64,000 nucleotides of DNA from Fulvitalea axinellae (GCF_036492835.1 NZ_AP025315.1:248001-312000), one strand, 5' to 3'; counted from the stretch's first letter, positions 19,221 through 27,696 are shown. Translations and numbers: made by a program. The notes: generated by a model from the sequence alone, not told the origin.

Positions 19221-19236
19221 CCAATGCGCGTGCCAA
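19221..19236 (-). promoter_or_regulatory. Putative sigma54 (-24/-12) promoter of the exporter operon
   Basis: On the minus strand it reads TTGGCACGCGCATTGG. The -24 half matches the sigma54 consensus TTGGCACG exactly; after a four-base spacer, the -12 half is TTGG instead of TTGC (one mismatch). It lies 30 bp upstream of the tolC-like ATG and faces it. A sigma54-dependent activator is encoded next door. Confidence 0.55.
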
Positions 19237-19322
19237 AAATCACAGACTACTAGATATCAACATGTTACCTTACAACAACGGGAAAGGCGAAAATCCGTAG
19301 TGTAAAAAAAATTGCTAATCCG

Positions 19323-19358
19323 TGTAAAAATATTTTACAGGTCATTGCGCCACGCAAT
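19323..19358. promoter_or_regulatory. Two palindromes, possible activator-binding sites
   Basis: TGTAAAA-ATA-TTTTACA (19323-19339) and ATTGCG-CCA-CGCAAT (19344-19358) lie about 90-140 bp upstream of the putative sigma54 promoter. That is the usual distance for enhancer sites of NtrC-type regulators. The role is inferred from position and symmetry only. Confidence 0.45.
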
Positions 19359-19595
19359 TCGTAACACTATAATTGCAACACATACACTATGTAAGAACTT
19401 TAAAGAAAGTTTTAATTTTAATAATCCAAAATAAGCTCATAAATATAACTTTATCGGTTATTACTTTGTAAATAACCGAAAATCGCACAACTACTGCCCT
19501 GTGTTATGTTTTGGCCCAAATGAGCCAAGTTTTTTCAAATCAAGAACTTAGCTCGCCGTTCGGCCTCACTTTTTTATAACCTTATTTTTTGTCGC

Positions 19596-20960
19596 ATGAA
19601 AGACAACAACATACTAATCGTAGATGACAATAAAGGGGCTTTGGGAGCTCTCGAGCTCTTGCTCCAAGAACGTTTCGGCAAAGTAACCTGCCTCAGTACT
19701 CCGCACCGTATTCCGCGCGCTCTTCAGTCTTTGGAGCCCGATCTGGTCTTGCTGGATATGAACTTTTCGGCGGGACAAGTCTCCGGAAACGAAGGGCTAT
19801 ATTGGCTACGGCAAATCCGCCAGTTTGACCCACAAGTACCCGTAGTGATGATCACCGCATACGGCGATGTAGAATTGGCGGTAAAAGCCCTCAAGGAAGG
19901 CGCCGCCGACTTTGTGCTGAAGCCTTGGAACAATGAAAAGCTTCTGGCAACGGTGGAATCCTCGCTCAAGCTGGGGCATTCGCGCAAAGAAATCGAATCG
20001 CTCAGGAAAAAGGAGAAAACCCTAAAAAGAGAGATTTCCGGCAACGGACCTTCGCTAATCGGGCGTTCGAAAGCCATGGCCAAAGTGTTGGAACTGGTTG
20101 ATAAAGTGGCCAATACAGACGCAAACGTACTGATCACGGGAGAAAACGGAACGGGCAAAGAAGTGATTGCCAAAGAGATACACCGAAAATCAGCCCGATC
20201 CGACGAGGCCATGATTACCGTAGATATGGGCTCCATTCCGGAGACGCTTTTCGAAGGCGAACTGTTCGGCCACAGCAAAGGCGCCTTCACCGACGCCAAA
20301 TCCGACCGGATGGGCAAGTTCGAAGCTGCGGACAAAGGCTCCCTTTTCCTTGACGAAATCGGCAACTTGCCGGAACGAAACCAAGCCAAGCTTCTCACCG
20401 CATTGCAACGCCGCGAAGTCGTACGAGTGGGCGAAGTCCGTCCGCGCAGTGTGGATATTCGTCTAATCTGCGCCACAAACACCGATTTGGAGAAAGCCGT
20501 AGTGGACAAAAGCTTTCGCGAGGATTTGCTTTACCGGATCAATACCATCCATATCCATTTGCCCACACTGCGGGACCGGCAAGAGGATATTCCAGACCTG
20601 ACAAACTTTTTTGTCAAACAGTTCGGGGAAAAATACGGCAAGAAAAACATAAGCGTAAGCCCTGAGGGAATGAATGCGTTGAAAGAGTATTCTTGGCCCG
20701 GAAATGTCCGGGAACTTCAGCACACTATCGAAAAAGCCCTTATTTTGGCGGAAAGCAACGTTTTGGAATCGAAAGACTTTCTGCTGAAGGAAATCTCCCC
20801 TTCTATCCTTGACGATTTTCCGGAAACGATTGAGGATATGGAGAGAAAGATGATCTCGATATCATTGGACAAACACAACGGAAACCTGAGCGCAGCGGCG
20901 AAACAGTTAGGCATTACTCGACAAACGCTTTACAATAAGCTGAAGAAATTCGGGTGGTAA
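19596..20960 (+). CDS. Sigma54-dependent response regulator, NtrC/AtoC type
   Basis: This 454-residue protein has a receiver domain (1-125, phospho-acceptor D54 in LVLLDMNF), a sigma54-interacting AAA+ domain (Walker A GENGTGKE 182-189, GAFTDA loop 229-234, Walker B LFLDEIG 250-256) and a Fis-type HTH (about 420-454, SAAAKQLGITRQTLYNKLKK). The loop reads GAFTDA rather than GAFTGA; from memory this variant also occurs in other Bacteroidota regulators. It is followed after 27 bp by its histidine kinase. It very likely activates the divergent exporter operon. Confidence 0.95.
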   Translation: MKDNNILIVDDNKGALGALELLLQERFGKVTCLSTPHRIPRALQSLEPDLVLLDMNFSAGQVSGNEGLYWLRQIRQFDPQVPVVMITAYGDVELAVKALKEGAADFVLKPWNNEKLLATVESSLKLGHSRKEIESLRKKEKTLKREISGNGPSLIGRSKAMAKVLELVDKVANTDANVLITGENGTGKEVIAKEIHRKSARSDEAMITVDMGSIPETLFEGELFGHSKGAFTDAKSDRMGKFEAADKGSLFLDEIGNLPERNQAKLLTALQRREVVRVGEVRPRSVDIRLICATNTDLEKAVVDKSFREDLLYRINTIHIHLPTLRDRQEDIPDLTNFFVKQFGEKYGKKNISVSPEGMNALKEYSWPGNVRELQHTIEKALILAESNVLESKDFLLKEISPSILDDFPETIEDMERKMISISLDKHNGNLSAAAKQLGITRQTLYNKLKKFGW

Positions 20961-20987
20961 GAGAATTTTAAATCAAAAAAAACGAAC

Positions 20988-22391
20988 ATGTTTAGCCGAC
21001 AATTATACATTCAGATTATCGTAAGAGTGGCATTGCTTTCGGGCACAATTTTCGGAATGGCCTGGCATATTGTTCGTTCTCCGGACGTCAGTTTGGCGAT
21101 TATCTACGGATTGATCGCCTTACTTACCGGAGTTATGCTGGTCAGGTTTATGAATACGACGAACCGCAAACTGGCATATTTTTTCCAAGCCGTCCAGAAT
21201 GAGGATTCCACACTCAGGTTTTCGGAAAAACTTGGGGGAAAATCGGTCAAAGACCTTAACCGGGAATTAAACAGGGTCAACCGCATGATCAGCGACGCCC
21301 GCAAGGAAACCCGCGAACAGGAACGCTACTTCAGTACTGTGGTGGAACACGCCAGCACGGGAATCGTGACTTTTGACGGGCAAGGTTTCGTACACTTGGC
21401 CAATTCAGCCGCCCGACAGTTAACCGGCACAGATCCGCTTACACATATCCGCCAGCTGTCCCGCCGCGACCCTAAACTTTTCGAATGTTTTACCACGCTC
21501 TCTCCCGGCGAGAACGCCTTAATCCGCCTCCGTGACGGGGACAATACACGGCAATTGGCGCTCAGGTCGTCCGAGTTTAGGTCGCCCGGTAAAAATTTGC
21601 GCCTAATTGCCATACAAGATATCAAAGGCGAACTGGACGAACGCGAACTGGACGCATGGATCAAACTAATCCGCGTATTGACCCACGAAATAATGAACTC
21701 AATCGCCCCGATTGTCTCGCTTAGCGAAACTTTGGCGGAATTGAACAAGGAAAAGGCCTGCCCGGAAACAGCCCATACCACGGCCCAAGGTCTTGAAGTG
21801 ATACGGGAAAGGGGCAACAACCTGATCGAATTTGTGGACAGTTACCGCAAAATCACCCGTTTGCCAAAACCGAAATCAGTGGAATTTGGCGCTCAAGAGC
21901 TTTTGGAAAAAATCCGGATATTGGTAAGCGGCGAACCGAATACGGAAAACGTTTCTTTCCAGCTGGTTTCCCGGCCGGAAAACCTTCGCCTCTTTGCCGA
22001 CGAGACCCAAGTGGCCCAAGCGCTGATCAATATCGTCCGCAACGCTTTGCAGGCCTTGGAGCAAGTAAAAGACGCCAAAATCGAGATTTCGGCCTTTTCC
22101 GACAGCGAAAGAAGGCCTTGTATCAAGGTCCGAAATAACGGCCCGGAAATACCTGCGGATATACTGGAAGAAATCTTCGTTCCGTTTTTCTCAACAAAAG
22201 AAAACGGATCCGGCGTAGGTCTAAGCCTCTCCCGCCAGATTATGCGCCTTCACGGCGGTCAGCTTTTCGCCAACTCCAATTCAGAAAACGGAACAGCTTT
22301 TACGTTGCGTTTTCCGGCCAAAAGAAACCATACCGACACCGAATCTTTTTCAAGCAAAGAAATCCCCGCCGAGGCGGGGACCAGCAAATAA
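20988..22391 (+). CDS. PAS-containing sensor histidine kinase, NtrB-like
   Basis: This 467-residue inner-membrane kinase has two helices (about 8-27 and 35-53) with almost no periplasmic loop, a HAMP-like linker and a PAS domain (about 110-215). The phospho-acceptor is H233 (LTHEIMNS), and the ATPase domain has N352 (NIVRNALQAL) and GSGVGLSLS (407-415). The short loop suggests it senses a membrane or cytoplasmic cue. It forms a pair with the preceding sigma54-type regulator. The last residues, EIPAEAGTSK, are encoded by a GC-rich palindrome (22363-22380) and lie beyond the usual kinase end. Confidence 0.95.
   Translation: MFSRQLYIQIIVRVALLSGTIFGMAWHIVRSPDVSLAIIYGLIALLTGVMLVRFMNTTNRKLAYFFQAVQNEDSTLRFSEKLGGKSVKDLNRELNRVNRMISDARKETREQERYFSTVVEHASTGIVTFDGQGFVHLANSAARQLTGTDPLTHIRQLSRRDPKLFECFTTLSPGENALIRLRDGDNTRQLALRSSEFRSPGKNLRLIAIQDIKGELDERELDAWIKLIRVLTHEIMNSIAPIVSLSETLAELNKEKACPETAHTTAQGLEVIRERGNNLIEFVDSYRKITRLPKPKSVEFGAQELLEKIRILVSGEPNTENVSFQLVSRPENLRLFADETQVAQALINIVRNALQALEQVKDAKIEISAFSDSERRPCIKVRNNGPEIPADILEEIFVPFFSTKENGSGVGLSLSRQIMRLHGGQLFANSNSENGTAFTLRFPAKRNHTDTESFSSKEIPAEAGTSK
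22363..22380. terminator. GC-rich palindrome at kinase 3' end, possible terminator
   Basis: TCCCCGCC-GA-GGCGGGGA is a perfect 8-bp stem at the very end of the kinase gene, between convergent genes. No T-run follows, so it may be a REP-like element rather than a true terminator. Confidence 0.4.
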
Positions 22392-22410
22392 CCCGGACCG
22401 TACCGCCCGC

Positions 22411-23085
22411 TTAATTCAGTTTGAACACGATTGGAATAATCATCCTTACTCTTACCGGCCTGCCCCGCTGTTTGCCCGGTTGCCAACGTGGCGATGACTT
22501 CAATACGCGAATAGCCTCATCATCGCATCCGCCACCGATTCCTTTCGCTACTTTTATATCCGTCAGGCTGCCGTCACGCTCTACTATAAACTGGATATAC
22601 ACCTTGCCCTCAACATGCTGACGGCGAGCCTGAGACGGATACTTAAGTTTATTACTCACATATTTGTAGAACTTATTAATTCCCCCCGGGAATTCGGGAT
22701 AGCTCTCTACGACTATATGCACAAGATTCTCTGAAGGTTCCACTGGTTCTTCAATCCAATCTGGCTCTTCGATCGATTCTTCAGGATCTTCAATTGTCGG
22801 ATCAATTTCAATAGGTACCTCTATAATCTCTTGCTCATCCGGAACCACCTCTATCTTCGGGAACTTGATCGGCGCCGGAGGTTTTTTCTCTTGGAAAGTA
22901 TTGTCGATGATCTCTATTTGCTCGGGAATGCTTGGCTGAAAAACTGGATCCACAATCTCTCGATCGCCATAATCCTTCCAGTTAAACGCTGTTATACACA
23001 TAGTTATACTCAGACACAATCCCAAGCCGAGAAACACAGGGCGTTTCTCGTGAATATCATATTTAGGGTTCTTTTTCGCTTCCAT
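22411..23085 (-). CDS. TonB-family energy transducer
   Basis: This 224-residue protein has a cytoplasmic N-terminus, one membrane helix (about 17-35), an acidic/proline-containing periplasmic linker (about 60-125) and a C-terminal TonB domain (about 130-224). The TonB domain carries YPSQARRQHVEGKVYIQF, VERDGSL and SPRWQPGKQRGRPVRVR. It should transmit energy to outer-membrane receptors, but no exbB or exbD is nearby. It is closely related to the product of 23589-24263 and ends convergently with the kinase gene (19-bp gap). Confidence 0.92.
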   Translation of the reverse strand: MEAKKNPKYDIHEKRPVFLGLGLCLSITMCITAFNWKDYGDREIVDPVFQPSIPEQIEIIDNTFQEKKPPAPIKFPKIEVVPDEQEIIEVPIEIDPTIEDPEESIEEPDWIEEPVEPSENLVHIVVESYPEFPGGINKFYKYVSNKLKYPSQARRQHVEGKVYIQFIVERDGSLTDIKVAKGIGGGCDDEAIRVLKSSPRWQPGKQRGRPVRVRMIIPIVFKLN

Positions 23086-23112
23086 ATACTATTTTCTTAG
23101 TTCGATAAGCCT

Positions 23113-23136
23113 TAAAAAAATCCTTTCAGGAAATTC
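23113..23136 (-). terminator. Rho-independent terminator after 148-residue TonB-like gene
   Basis: On the minus strand, TTTCCTGAAAGGA is followed by seven T residues just after the stop at 23137. Confidence 0.6.
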
Positions 23137-23583
23137 TTATTTGTCATGTGCCATACTCTTATAATTAAGGACAATAGAAAGCACAATCCTACACTTGACT
23201 TTTTGTCTTCCTATTTCCCCCGGAATCCAATCTCCGCCAGCCAAAGCCGCTCTCACTATTTCGTCCGCAAGCTTCTTGTCTTCCGTACTGACTACCTTTA
23301 GCTGGTCTGGCTTACCGTCCGCTCTTATATCCATAAACAAAAGCACCTTGTCAGGAATCTTTCGCCCTTCCGGTATGTTGACTGTCGTAGCCATGTGACG
23401 GTAAAACGCTTTCAATCCACCCGGGTATTTCGCCAAGGTCTCTTCGGAGTACTCACTTGCTTCTTCATCTTTCTCAATGCTGACCTGATAGACTCTTCTG
23501 TCATGCCTTTGGATCAATTCCAAGGAACAGGCCACCAGTGCCGTTACCAGTCCGGCTATCCATAGCCCTTTCCGTTTTTCCAA
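23137..23583 (-). CDS. Short TonB C-terminal-domain protein
   Basis: This 148-residue protein has one N-terminal helix (about 8-22), a very short linker and a TonB-like C-terminal domain (PGGLKAFYRHMATTVNIPEG, VLLFMDIRADGKPDQLKVV, WIPGEIGRQKVKCRI). It lacks the long proline/acidic linker needed to span the periplasm, so it may act near the inner membrane or be a specialised partner. It starts 5 bp after the stop of the 23589-24263 gene, so the two are probably co-transcribed. A hairpin plus T-run follows it. Confidence 0.85.
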   Translation of the reverse strand: MEKRKGLWIAGLVTALVACSLELIQRHDRRVYQVSIEKDEEASEYSEETLAKYPGGLKAFYRHMATTVNIPEGRKIPDKVLLFMDIRADGKPDQLKVVSTEDKKLADEIVRAALAGGDWIPGEIGRQKVKCRIVLSIVLNYKSMAHDK

Positions 23584-23588
23584 ACCGG

Positions 23589-24263
23589 CTAGCTTAGTTT
23601 GAAAACGATCGGAATAACTCTTCTAACCCTAACTGGACGGCCACGCTGTTTACCCGGATTCCAACGCGGAGAGGATTTCAAAACCCGAATAGCTTCTTCG
23701 TCACAGCCTCCGCCAATAGGTTTCATTACTTTAATATTGGTCAGACTCCCGTCACGCTCCACCACAAACTGGATATAAACTTTTCCCTCCGTACCCATAC
23801 GCCTGGCTTGCGACGGATATTTCAGATTCTTCTTCACGAATTTGTAGAACTTGCCTATTCCGCCCGGAAAATCCGCCTGATGCTCAACTATATCAAATGG
23901 AGCTTCTTCGGCTTCCTCATCGCCCTCATCCACAAATTCAACTTCCTCAACCACGTCATCTTCCTCAAAATCAACTTCGAAGTCAACTTCTATTTCCGGA
24001 AGCTCCTCTTCTTCGGACACTATCTCTATTTTGGGTTGCTGGATAGGCTGTGGTGGCTTCTGTTTCTTTTCTATAACCGTATTCTCAATTATTTCGTCAT
24101 CCTCCATACTTGCCTCTAGCGTTACGGTCGGCAAATCCTTCTCACCGTAATCTTTCCAGTTAAATGCCGTGATGCAGAACATAAGGCTTAGGCATAAACC
24201 AAGACTCAAAAAAAATGGGCGTTGGCCGTTTACGTCATATTGCGGGTTCTTCTTAGTTTCCAT
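23589..24263 (-). CDS. TonB-family energy transducer with acidic linker
   Basis: This 224-residue protein has a helix (about 17-35), a linker of about 70 residues very rich in Glu/Asp (for example DFEEDDVVEEVEFVDEGDEE) and a TonB C-terminal domain (about 135-224). The domain ends VRRVIPIVFKLS. TonB linkers are usually Pro/Lys-rich, so the strong negative charge is unusual and may affect its reach or partners. It is a clear paralogue of the 22411-23085 product and sits first in a two-gene unit. Confidence 0.92.
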   Translation of the reverse strand: METKKNPQYDVNGQRPFFLSLGLCLSLMFCITAFNWKDYGEKDLPTVTLEASMEDDEIIENTVIEKKQKPPQPIQQPKIEIVSEEEELPEIEVDFEVDFEEDDVVEEVEFVDEGDEEAEEAPFDIVEHQADFPGGIGKFYKFVKKNLKYPSQARRMGTEGKVYIQFVVERDGSLTNIKVMKPIGGGCDEEAIRVLKSSPRWNPGKQRGRPVRVRRVIPIVFKLS

Positions 24264-24297
24264 AACAACTATTTTATTAGTTTATAAATCTTTAAAA

Positions 24298-24318
24298 AAA
24301 TCCCCTCAGGGGACGAAC
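24298..24318 (-). terminator. Rho-independent terminator after TonB-like lipoprotein gene
   Basis: On the minus strand, GTCCCCTGAGGGGA is followed by a run of seven T residues. It separates this gene from the next TonB unit. Confidence 0.7.
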
Positions 24319-24347
24319 CCGGAAACGTTGCCGTCTCCGGCCAATCA

Positions 24348-24833
24348 TCAACTCAATTTAAAAACGACCGGAACAACCATTCTTGTCCTAACTTTCTTTC
24401 CGTTTATAGTTCCGGGAATCCAACCTCCCCCCACTTCCTTAACAGCGACAATTGTCGCTTTTGTGAATTCTTCGCCTATCGATTTCACTACTTGCAAATC
24501 AGAAATACTACCGTCCTTTTCCACCACAAACGAAATGTAAACCCTTCCTTCGATGCCGTTTCGCCTACCATCGTCAGGATATTCAAGTTTTTCGCTTAAC
24601 ACTTTGTAAAAGCCTTTCAGCCCGCCGTCCTCAAATACTGGCTGATGTTGCACCATTGAAAAAACGCTGTCAGGTTGTGCGATAAACTTCTCCTCCGGCG
24701 TCTCCTTCTGATTAATCTCAACATCCACCGCAGGATCGGCTTTCGCATCCACAGACATCTGCTCATTCTCTTCTGTACAAGCGAAAAAAGGCACAAACAA
24801 TAGTATCGGTAACAAAAATCTCAGGCTTTTCAT
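24348..24833 (-). CDS. Lipoprotein with TonB-like C-terminal domain
   Basis: This 161-residue protein has a lipoprotein signal peptide with cleavage before C19 (FVPFFAC-TEEN), a short acidic linker and a TonB-like domain (KLEYPDDGRRNGIEGRVYISFVV, split; IPGTINGKKVRTRMVVPVVFKLS, split). It has no membrane helix to engage ExbB/ExbD, so it is unlikely to act as a classical energy transducer. It could be an outer-membrane partner or decoy. It has its own promoter (24915-24945), an SD-like GGAGAG before the ATG and its own terminator. Confidence 0.88.
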   Translation of the reverse strand: MKSLRFLLPILLFVPFFACTEENEQMSVDAKADPAVDVEINQKETPEEKFIAQPDSVFSMVQHQPVFEDGGLKGFYKVLSEKLEYPDDGRRNGIEGRVYISFVVEKDGSISDLQVVKSIGEEFTKATIVAVKEVGGGWIPGTINGKKVRTRMVVPVVFKLS

Positions 24834-25150
24834 ACTCTCCTTTTTTAAGTTTTCATGTTATTAATTCCGCCTCTTTCTCCGCTCTCACAACCTTTACAAT
24901 TAGTTTCTTCACTATAAATATAGTTTTAATAACGGATAAAGCAAATGGTGTGTTTCAAAAATCATAAATAAAAACTAAACCCGTAGTGGAAAGAATGCTT
25001 AGAATGTATTTATTTAACATTAAAGTTTTTTATTAAACTTTAAGTTAATTAAAAGACTAATTCATTCATTTTTTTCATCGAAGGAAAAAAGCGCCATACT
25101 TTCGTGTATCGATTACGAAAACAACACAGAACACAAATAATAGAGAGGAC
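24834..25150. promoter_or_regulatory. Divergent promoter region, TonB-like lipoprotein and argG
   Basis: This 317-bp AT-rich region has a good minus-strand promoter at 24915-24945. Toward argG the best candidate is TACTTTCG at 25098-25105 without a clear -33 element. No ARG-box-like palindrome was recognised. Confidence 0.5.
24915..24945 (-). promoter_or_regulatory. Bacteroidota-type promoter of TonB-like lipoprotein gene
   Basis: On the minus strand, TTTG (24945-24942), a 19-bp spacer and TATATTTA (24922-24915) match the TTTG-N19-21-TAnnTTTG consensus with one mismatch. Confidence 0.55.
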
Positions 25151-26368
25151 ATGGCAACACCGAAAAAAGTAGTTTTGGCTTTCAGTGGCGGATTAGACAC
25201 TTCTTTCTGCGTCAAGCATCTTCAGGAAAAAGGTTACGAAGTGCTTTCCGCTATCGTAAATACGGGCGGATTTGACGAGGCCGAGCTTAAAACCATTGAG
25301 GAAAAAGCCTACAAACTGGGCGTCAACCACCACGTTGCGCTTGATGAAACCCAGAACTTCTACGACAACTGCGTCAAATACCTGATTTTCGGTAATGTCC
25401 TCAAAAACAACACTTATCCTCTTTCGGTAAGCGCCGAGAGGGTTTTCCAGGCCAAAGCCATCGTAGACTACGCCAACTCGGTACAGGCCGACGCCATTGC
25501 GCACGGAAGTACTGGCGCCGGCAACGACCAGGTGCGTTTCGATTTGGTATTCCAGATTATGGCGCCAAACACGGAAATCATCACGCCTATCCGAGATATG
25601 CAGCTCTCGCGCCAAGCCGAGATCGACTACCTTAAGGAAAAAGGCGTGGAGCAGGATTGGTCAAAAGCCCAATACTCTATTAATAAAGGCCTCTGGGGAA
25701 CCAGCGTGGGCGGTGCCGAGACTTTGACCTCTCACCTTACGCTTCCGGAAGACGCCTATCCTTCGCCATTGAAAAAGGAAACGCCTGAATCTATCACCAT
25801 CGAATTTGAAAACGGTGAGCCTGTAGGCCTTAACGGAGAGAAATTCGCCTCTTCGGTGGACGTTATCCAACAGCTTGAAAAAATCGCCTCGGAATTCGCC
25901 GTAGGCCGCGACGTTCACGTGGGCGACACTATTATCGGTATCAAAGGCCGTGTAGGTTTCGAAGCTGCCGCGCCGCTGATTCTTGTGAAAGCCCATCATT
26001 TGCTTGAGAAGCACACGCTCTCGAAATGGCAACAACACCATAAACAAACCCTTTCCGACTGGTACGGAATGGCCCTTCACGAAGGCCAGTTCTTCGAGCC
26101 GCTTATGCGCGATATCGAAAACTTCCTGACCAGCACGCAAGCCACCGTAACGGGTACCGTGGAAGTGAAACTCCTGCCTTACCGCTTCGAAGTTGTGGGT
26201 ATCAAATCTGAATTTGACCTCATGAACTCGGAATTCGGCGACTACGGCGAGATGAACAACGCCTGGAGCGGAGAAGACGTGAAAGGCTTTACGAAGATTT
26301 TGGCCAATCCGATGAAAATCTGGATGGCTACACAGAAAAAGGCGAATCCCACCGTCACGGAAGCCTGA
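25151..26368 (+). CDS. argG: Argininosuccinate synthase
   Basis: This 405-residue cytoplasmic enzyme joins citrulline and aspartate with ATP to make argininosuccinate, the penultimate step of arginine synthesis. It has the N-type ATP pyrophosphatase P-loop SGGLDTS (12-18), the conserved AHGSTGAGNDQVRFD segment and the C-terminal synthase domain. The length is normal. It is first in a co-directional set with an ArgE-like deacetylase (74-bp gap) and argH. The rest of the pathway (argA/B/C/D/F) is not in the window. Confidence 0.97.
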   Translation: MATPKKVVLAFSGGLDTSFCVKHLQEKGYEVLSAIVNTGGFDEAELKTIEEKAYKLGVNHHVALDETQNFYDNCVKYLIFGNVLKNNTYPLSVSAERVFQAKAIVDYANSVQADAIAHGSTGAGNDQVRFDLVFQIMAPNTEIITPIRDMQLSRQAEIDYLKEKGVEQDWSKAQYSINKGLWGTSVGGAETLTSHLTLPEDAYPSPLKKETPESITIEFENGEPVGLNGEKFASSVDVIQQLEKIASEFAVGRDVHVGDTIIGIKGRVGFEAAAPLILVKAHHLLEKHTLSKWQQHHKQTLSDWYGMALHEGQFFEPLMRDIENFLTSTQATVTGTVEVKLLPYRFEVVGIKSEFDLMNSEFGDYGEMNNAWSGEDVKGFTKILANPMKIWMATQKKANPTVTEA

Positions 26369-26442
26369 TTCCTACCGCGCCCTGTCTCCTACCGAATGCT
26401 CTTGGAAAATGGAGCGGGGCGCTTTTCTCAACTCTTTCTGTC

Positions 26443-27525
26443 ATGGAAACCACTAGCCCAGATATCGTAGCCCTTCGGGACAAGGCTGTCGGCCTTTTGG
26501 AAAAATTGCTTGCCACGCCTTCCCTTTCAAGATCGGAAGACAAAACGGCGCCGATACTAAAGGAATTCCTGGAATCCGAAGGCTTCGAATACAAAACCAA
26601 AGGCAATAACGTGTGGGCCGAGAGCGAAAACCACCTTCCCGGCGCCCCGGTAATCCTTCTCAATTCGCATCACGATACGGTAAAACCGGCTACTGACTGG
26701 ACCAAGGAGCCATTCGCCGCCACTTACGAAGGCGAAAAGCTTTACGGACTCGGCTCCAACGACGCAGGCGCTTCGTTGGTCAGCTTGGCTACAGTATTCG
26801 CCACTTTGGCAAAAAGCGAAACCACTTTACCCTATAAACTTATATTCGCCAGTACGGCCGAGGAAGAAATCTCCGGACCGAACGGCGTAGCCTCGGTCCT
26901 GCCGGAACTCCCGACTCCCGATTTGGGAATAGTCGGAGAGCCTACCAAATGCCAGATGGCGGTAGCCGAAAAAGGCCTGATAGTCATTGACGCGACAGCC
27001 GAAGGCGTAGCCGGACACGCGGCGCGCGAAGAGGGCATAAACGCCATTTACAAGGCCATGACGGACATCGAATGGCTGGCGACATACACTTTCCCGAAAA
27101 TGTCCGAAACCCTCGGACCGGTTAAGGTAAGCGTTACTCAGATAGAAGCCGGATCACAGCATAACGTCGTGCCTGACCGTTGCTCCTTCGTGATTGACGT
27201 ACGCACCACGGACCGCTACACCAACGAGGAAATCGTAGAGATTATAGACCAAAACACAAGATCCGTCATTAAGCCGAGATCTTGCAGGCTCAACTCGTCA
27301 GGCCTACCGGCAGACCACCCCGCCGTCCTAAAAGCGGAGGCAATGGGATTGGAAAGATTCGGGTCGCCGACGCTTTCTGACCAAGCGCTAATGTCGTTCC
27401 CGACAGTAAAAATCGGGCCCGGCGACTCGGCCCGGTCACACACCGCCGACGAGTATATTTTAGTCAGCGAAATAGAGCAAGGAATCAGGACATACCTTGA
27501 ACTGCTCGACGGATTAAAATTGTGA
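26443..27525 (+). CDS. M20 metallopeptidase, acetyl/succinylornithine deacetylase (ArgE-like)
   Basis: This 360-residue M20-family hydrolase has the di-metal ligands in place: H and D in NSHHDTVKP, D in GSNDAGAS, the catalytic EE in STAEEEISG, E in GEPTKC and the late H in GDSARSHTADE. Its dimerisation domain (about 165-280) contains GVAGHAAREEGINAIY. Between argG and argH it most likely deacylates N-acetyl- or N-succinylornithine; Bacteroidota can use succinylated intermediates, and the substrate cannot be told from the sequence. Its 3' flank carries a repeat-rich spacer. Confidence 0.88.
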   Translation: METTSPDIVALRDKAVGLLEKLLATPSLSRSEDKTAPILKEFLESEGFEYKTKGNNVWAESENHLPGAPVILLNSHHDTVKPATDWTKEPFAATYEGEKLYGLGSNDAGASLVSLATVFATLAKSETTLPYKLIFASTAEEEISGPNGVASVLPELPTPDLGIVGEPTKCQMAVAEKGLIVIDATAEGVAGHAAREEGINAIYKAMTDIEWLATYTFPKMSETLGPVKVSVTQIEAGSQHNVVPDRCSFVIDVRTTDRYTNEEIVEIIDQNTRSVIKPRSCRLNSSGLPADHPAVLKAEAMGLERFGSPTLSDQALMSFPTVKIGPGDSARSHTADEYILVSEIEQGIRTYLELLDGLKL

Positions 27526-27529
27526 GGAA

Positions 27530-27676
27530 TTAAGTATTAGGAAAGTTTTTGGTCTTAGGTATTATGTATTAGGTACATATCCGTAGAATTTATCTTACTC
27601 CTAAGACTCTGCAAAGGAATTTTTATTTATAAAAAATCAACTACCTAATACTTAACACCAAATACCTAAGACCAAG
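27530..27676. repeat. Inverted pair of TTAGG-type repeat units
   Basis: The left arm (27530-27575) has TAAGTATTAGG, GGTCTTAGGTATT and TATTAGGTA. The right arm (27639-27676) has CTACCTAATACTTA and AATACCTAAGACCAAG, the complement. These are the units found in the permease spacers 12-25 kb away. Transcribed between the argE-like gene and argH, the pair could form a long hairpin. Confidence 0.75.
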
Positions 27677-27696
27677 TAAAAAAACACCCGACCCCA

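Larger units (their letters stand above)
19191..19595. promoter_or_regulatory. Divergent regulatory region, exporter operon versus two-component genes
   Basis: This 405-bp gene-free, AT-rich region separates the tolC-like gene (minus) from the response regulator (plus). It holds a putative sigma54 promoter (19221-19236) and two palindromes at an activator-like distance (19323-19339 and 19344-19358). I see no clear promoter for the plus-strand genes; TTACTTTG at 19463-19470 is the nearest match to a Bacteroidota -7 element. Confidence 0.6.

Noticed and set aside
19724-20509. Minus-strand ORF of 261 residues
   Set aside because: It is antisense to the response regulator, whose receiver and AAA+ motifs are all in the plus frame. 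The minus product is Ser-rich low-information sequence.
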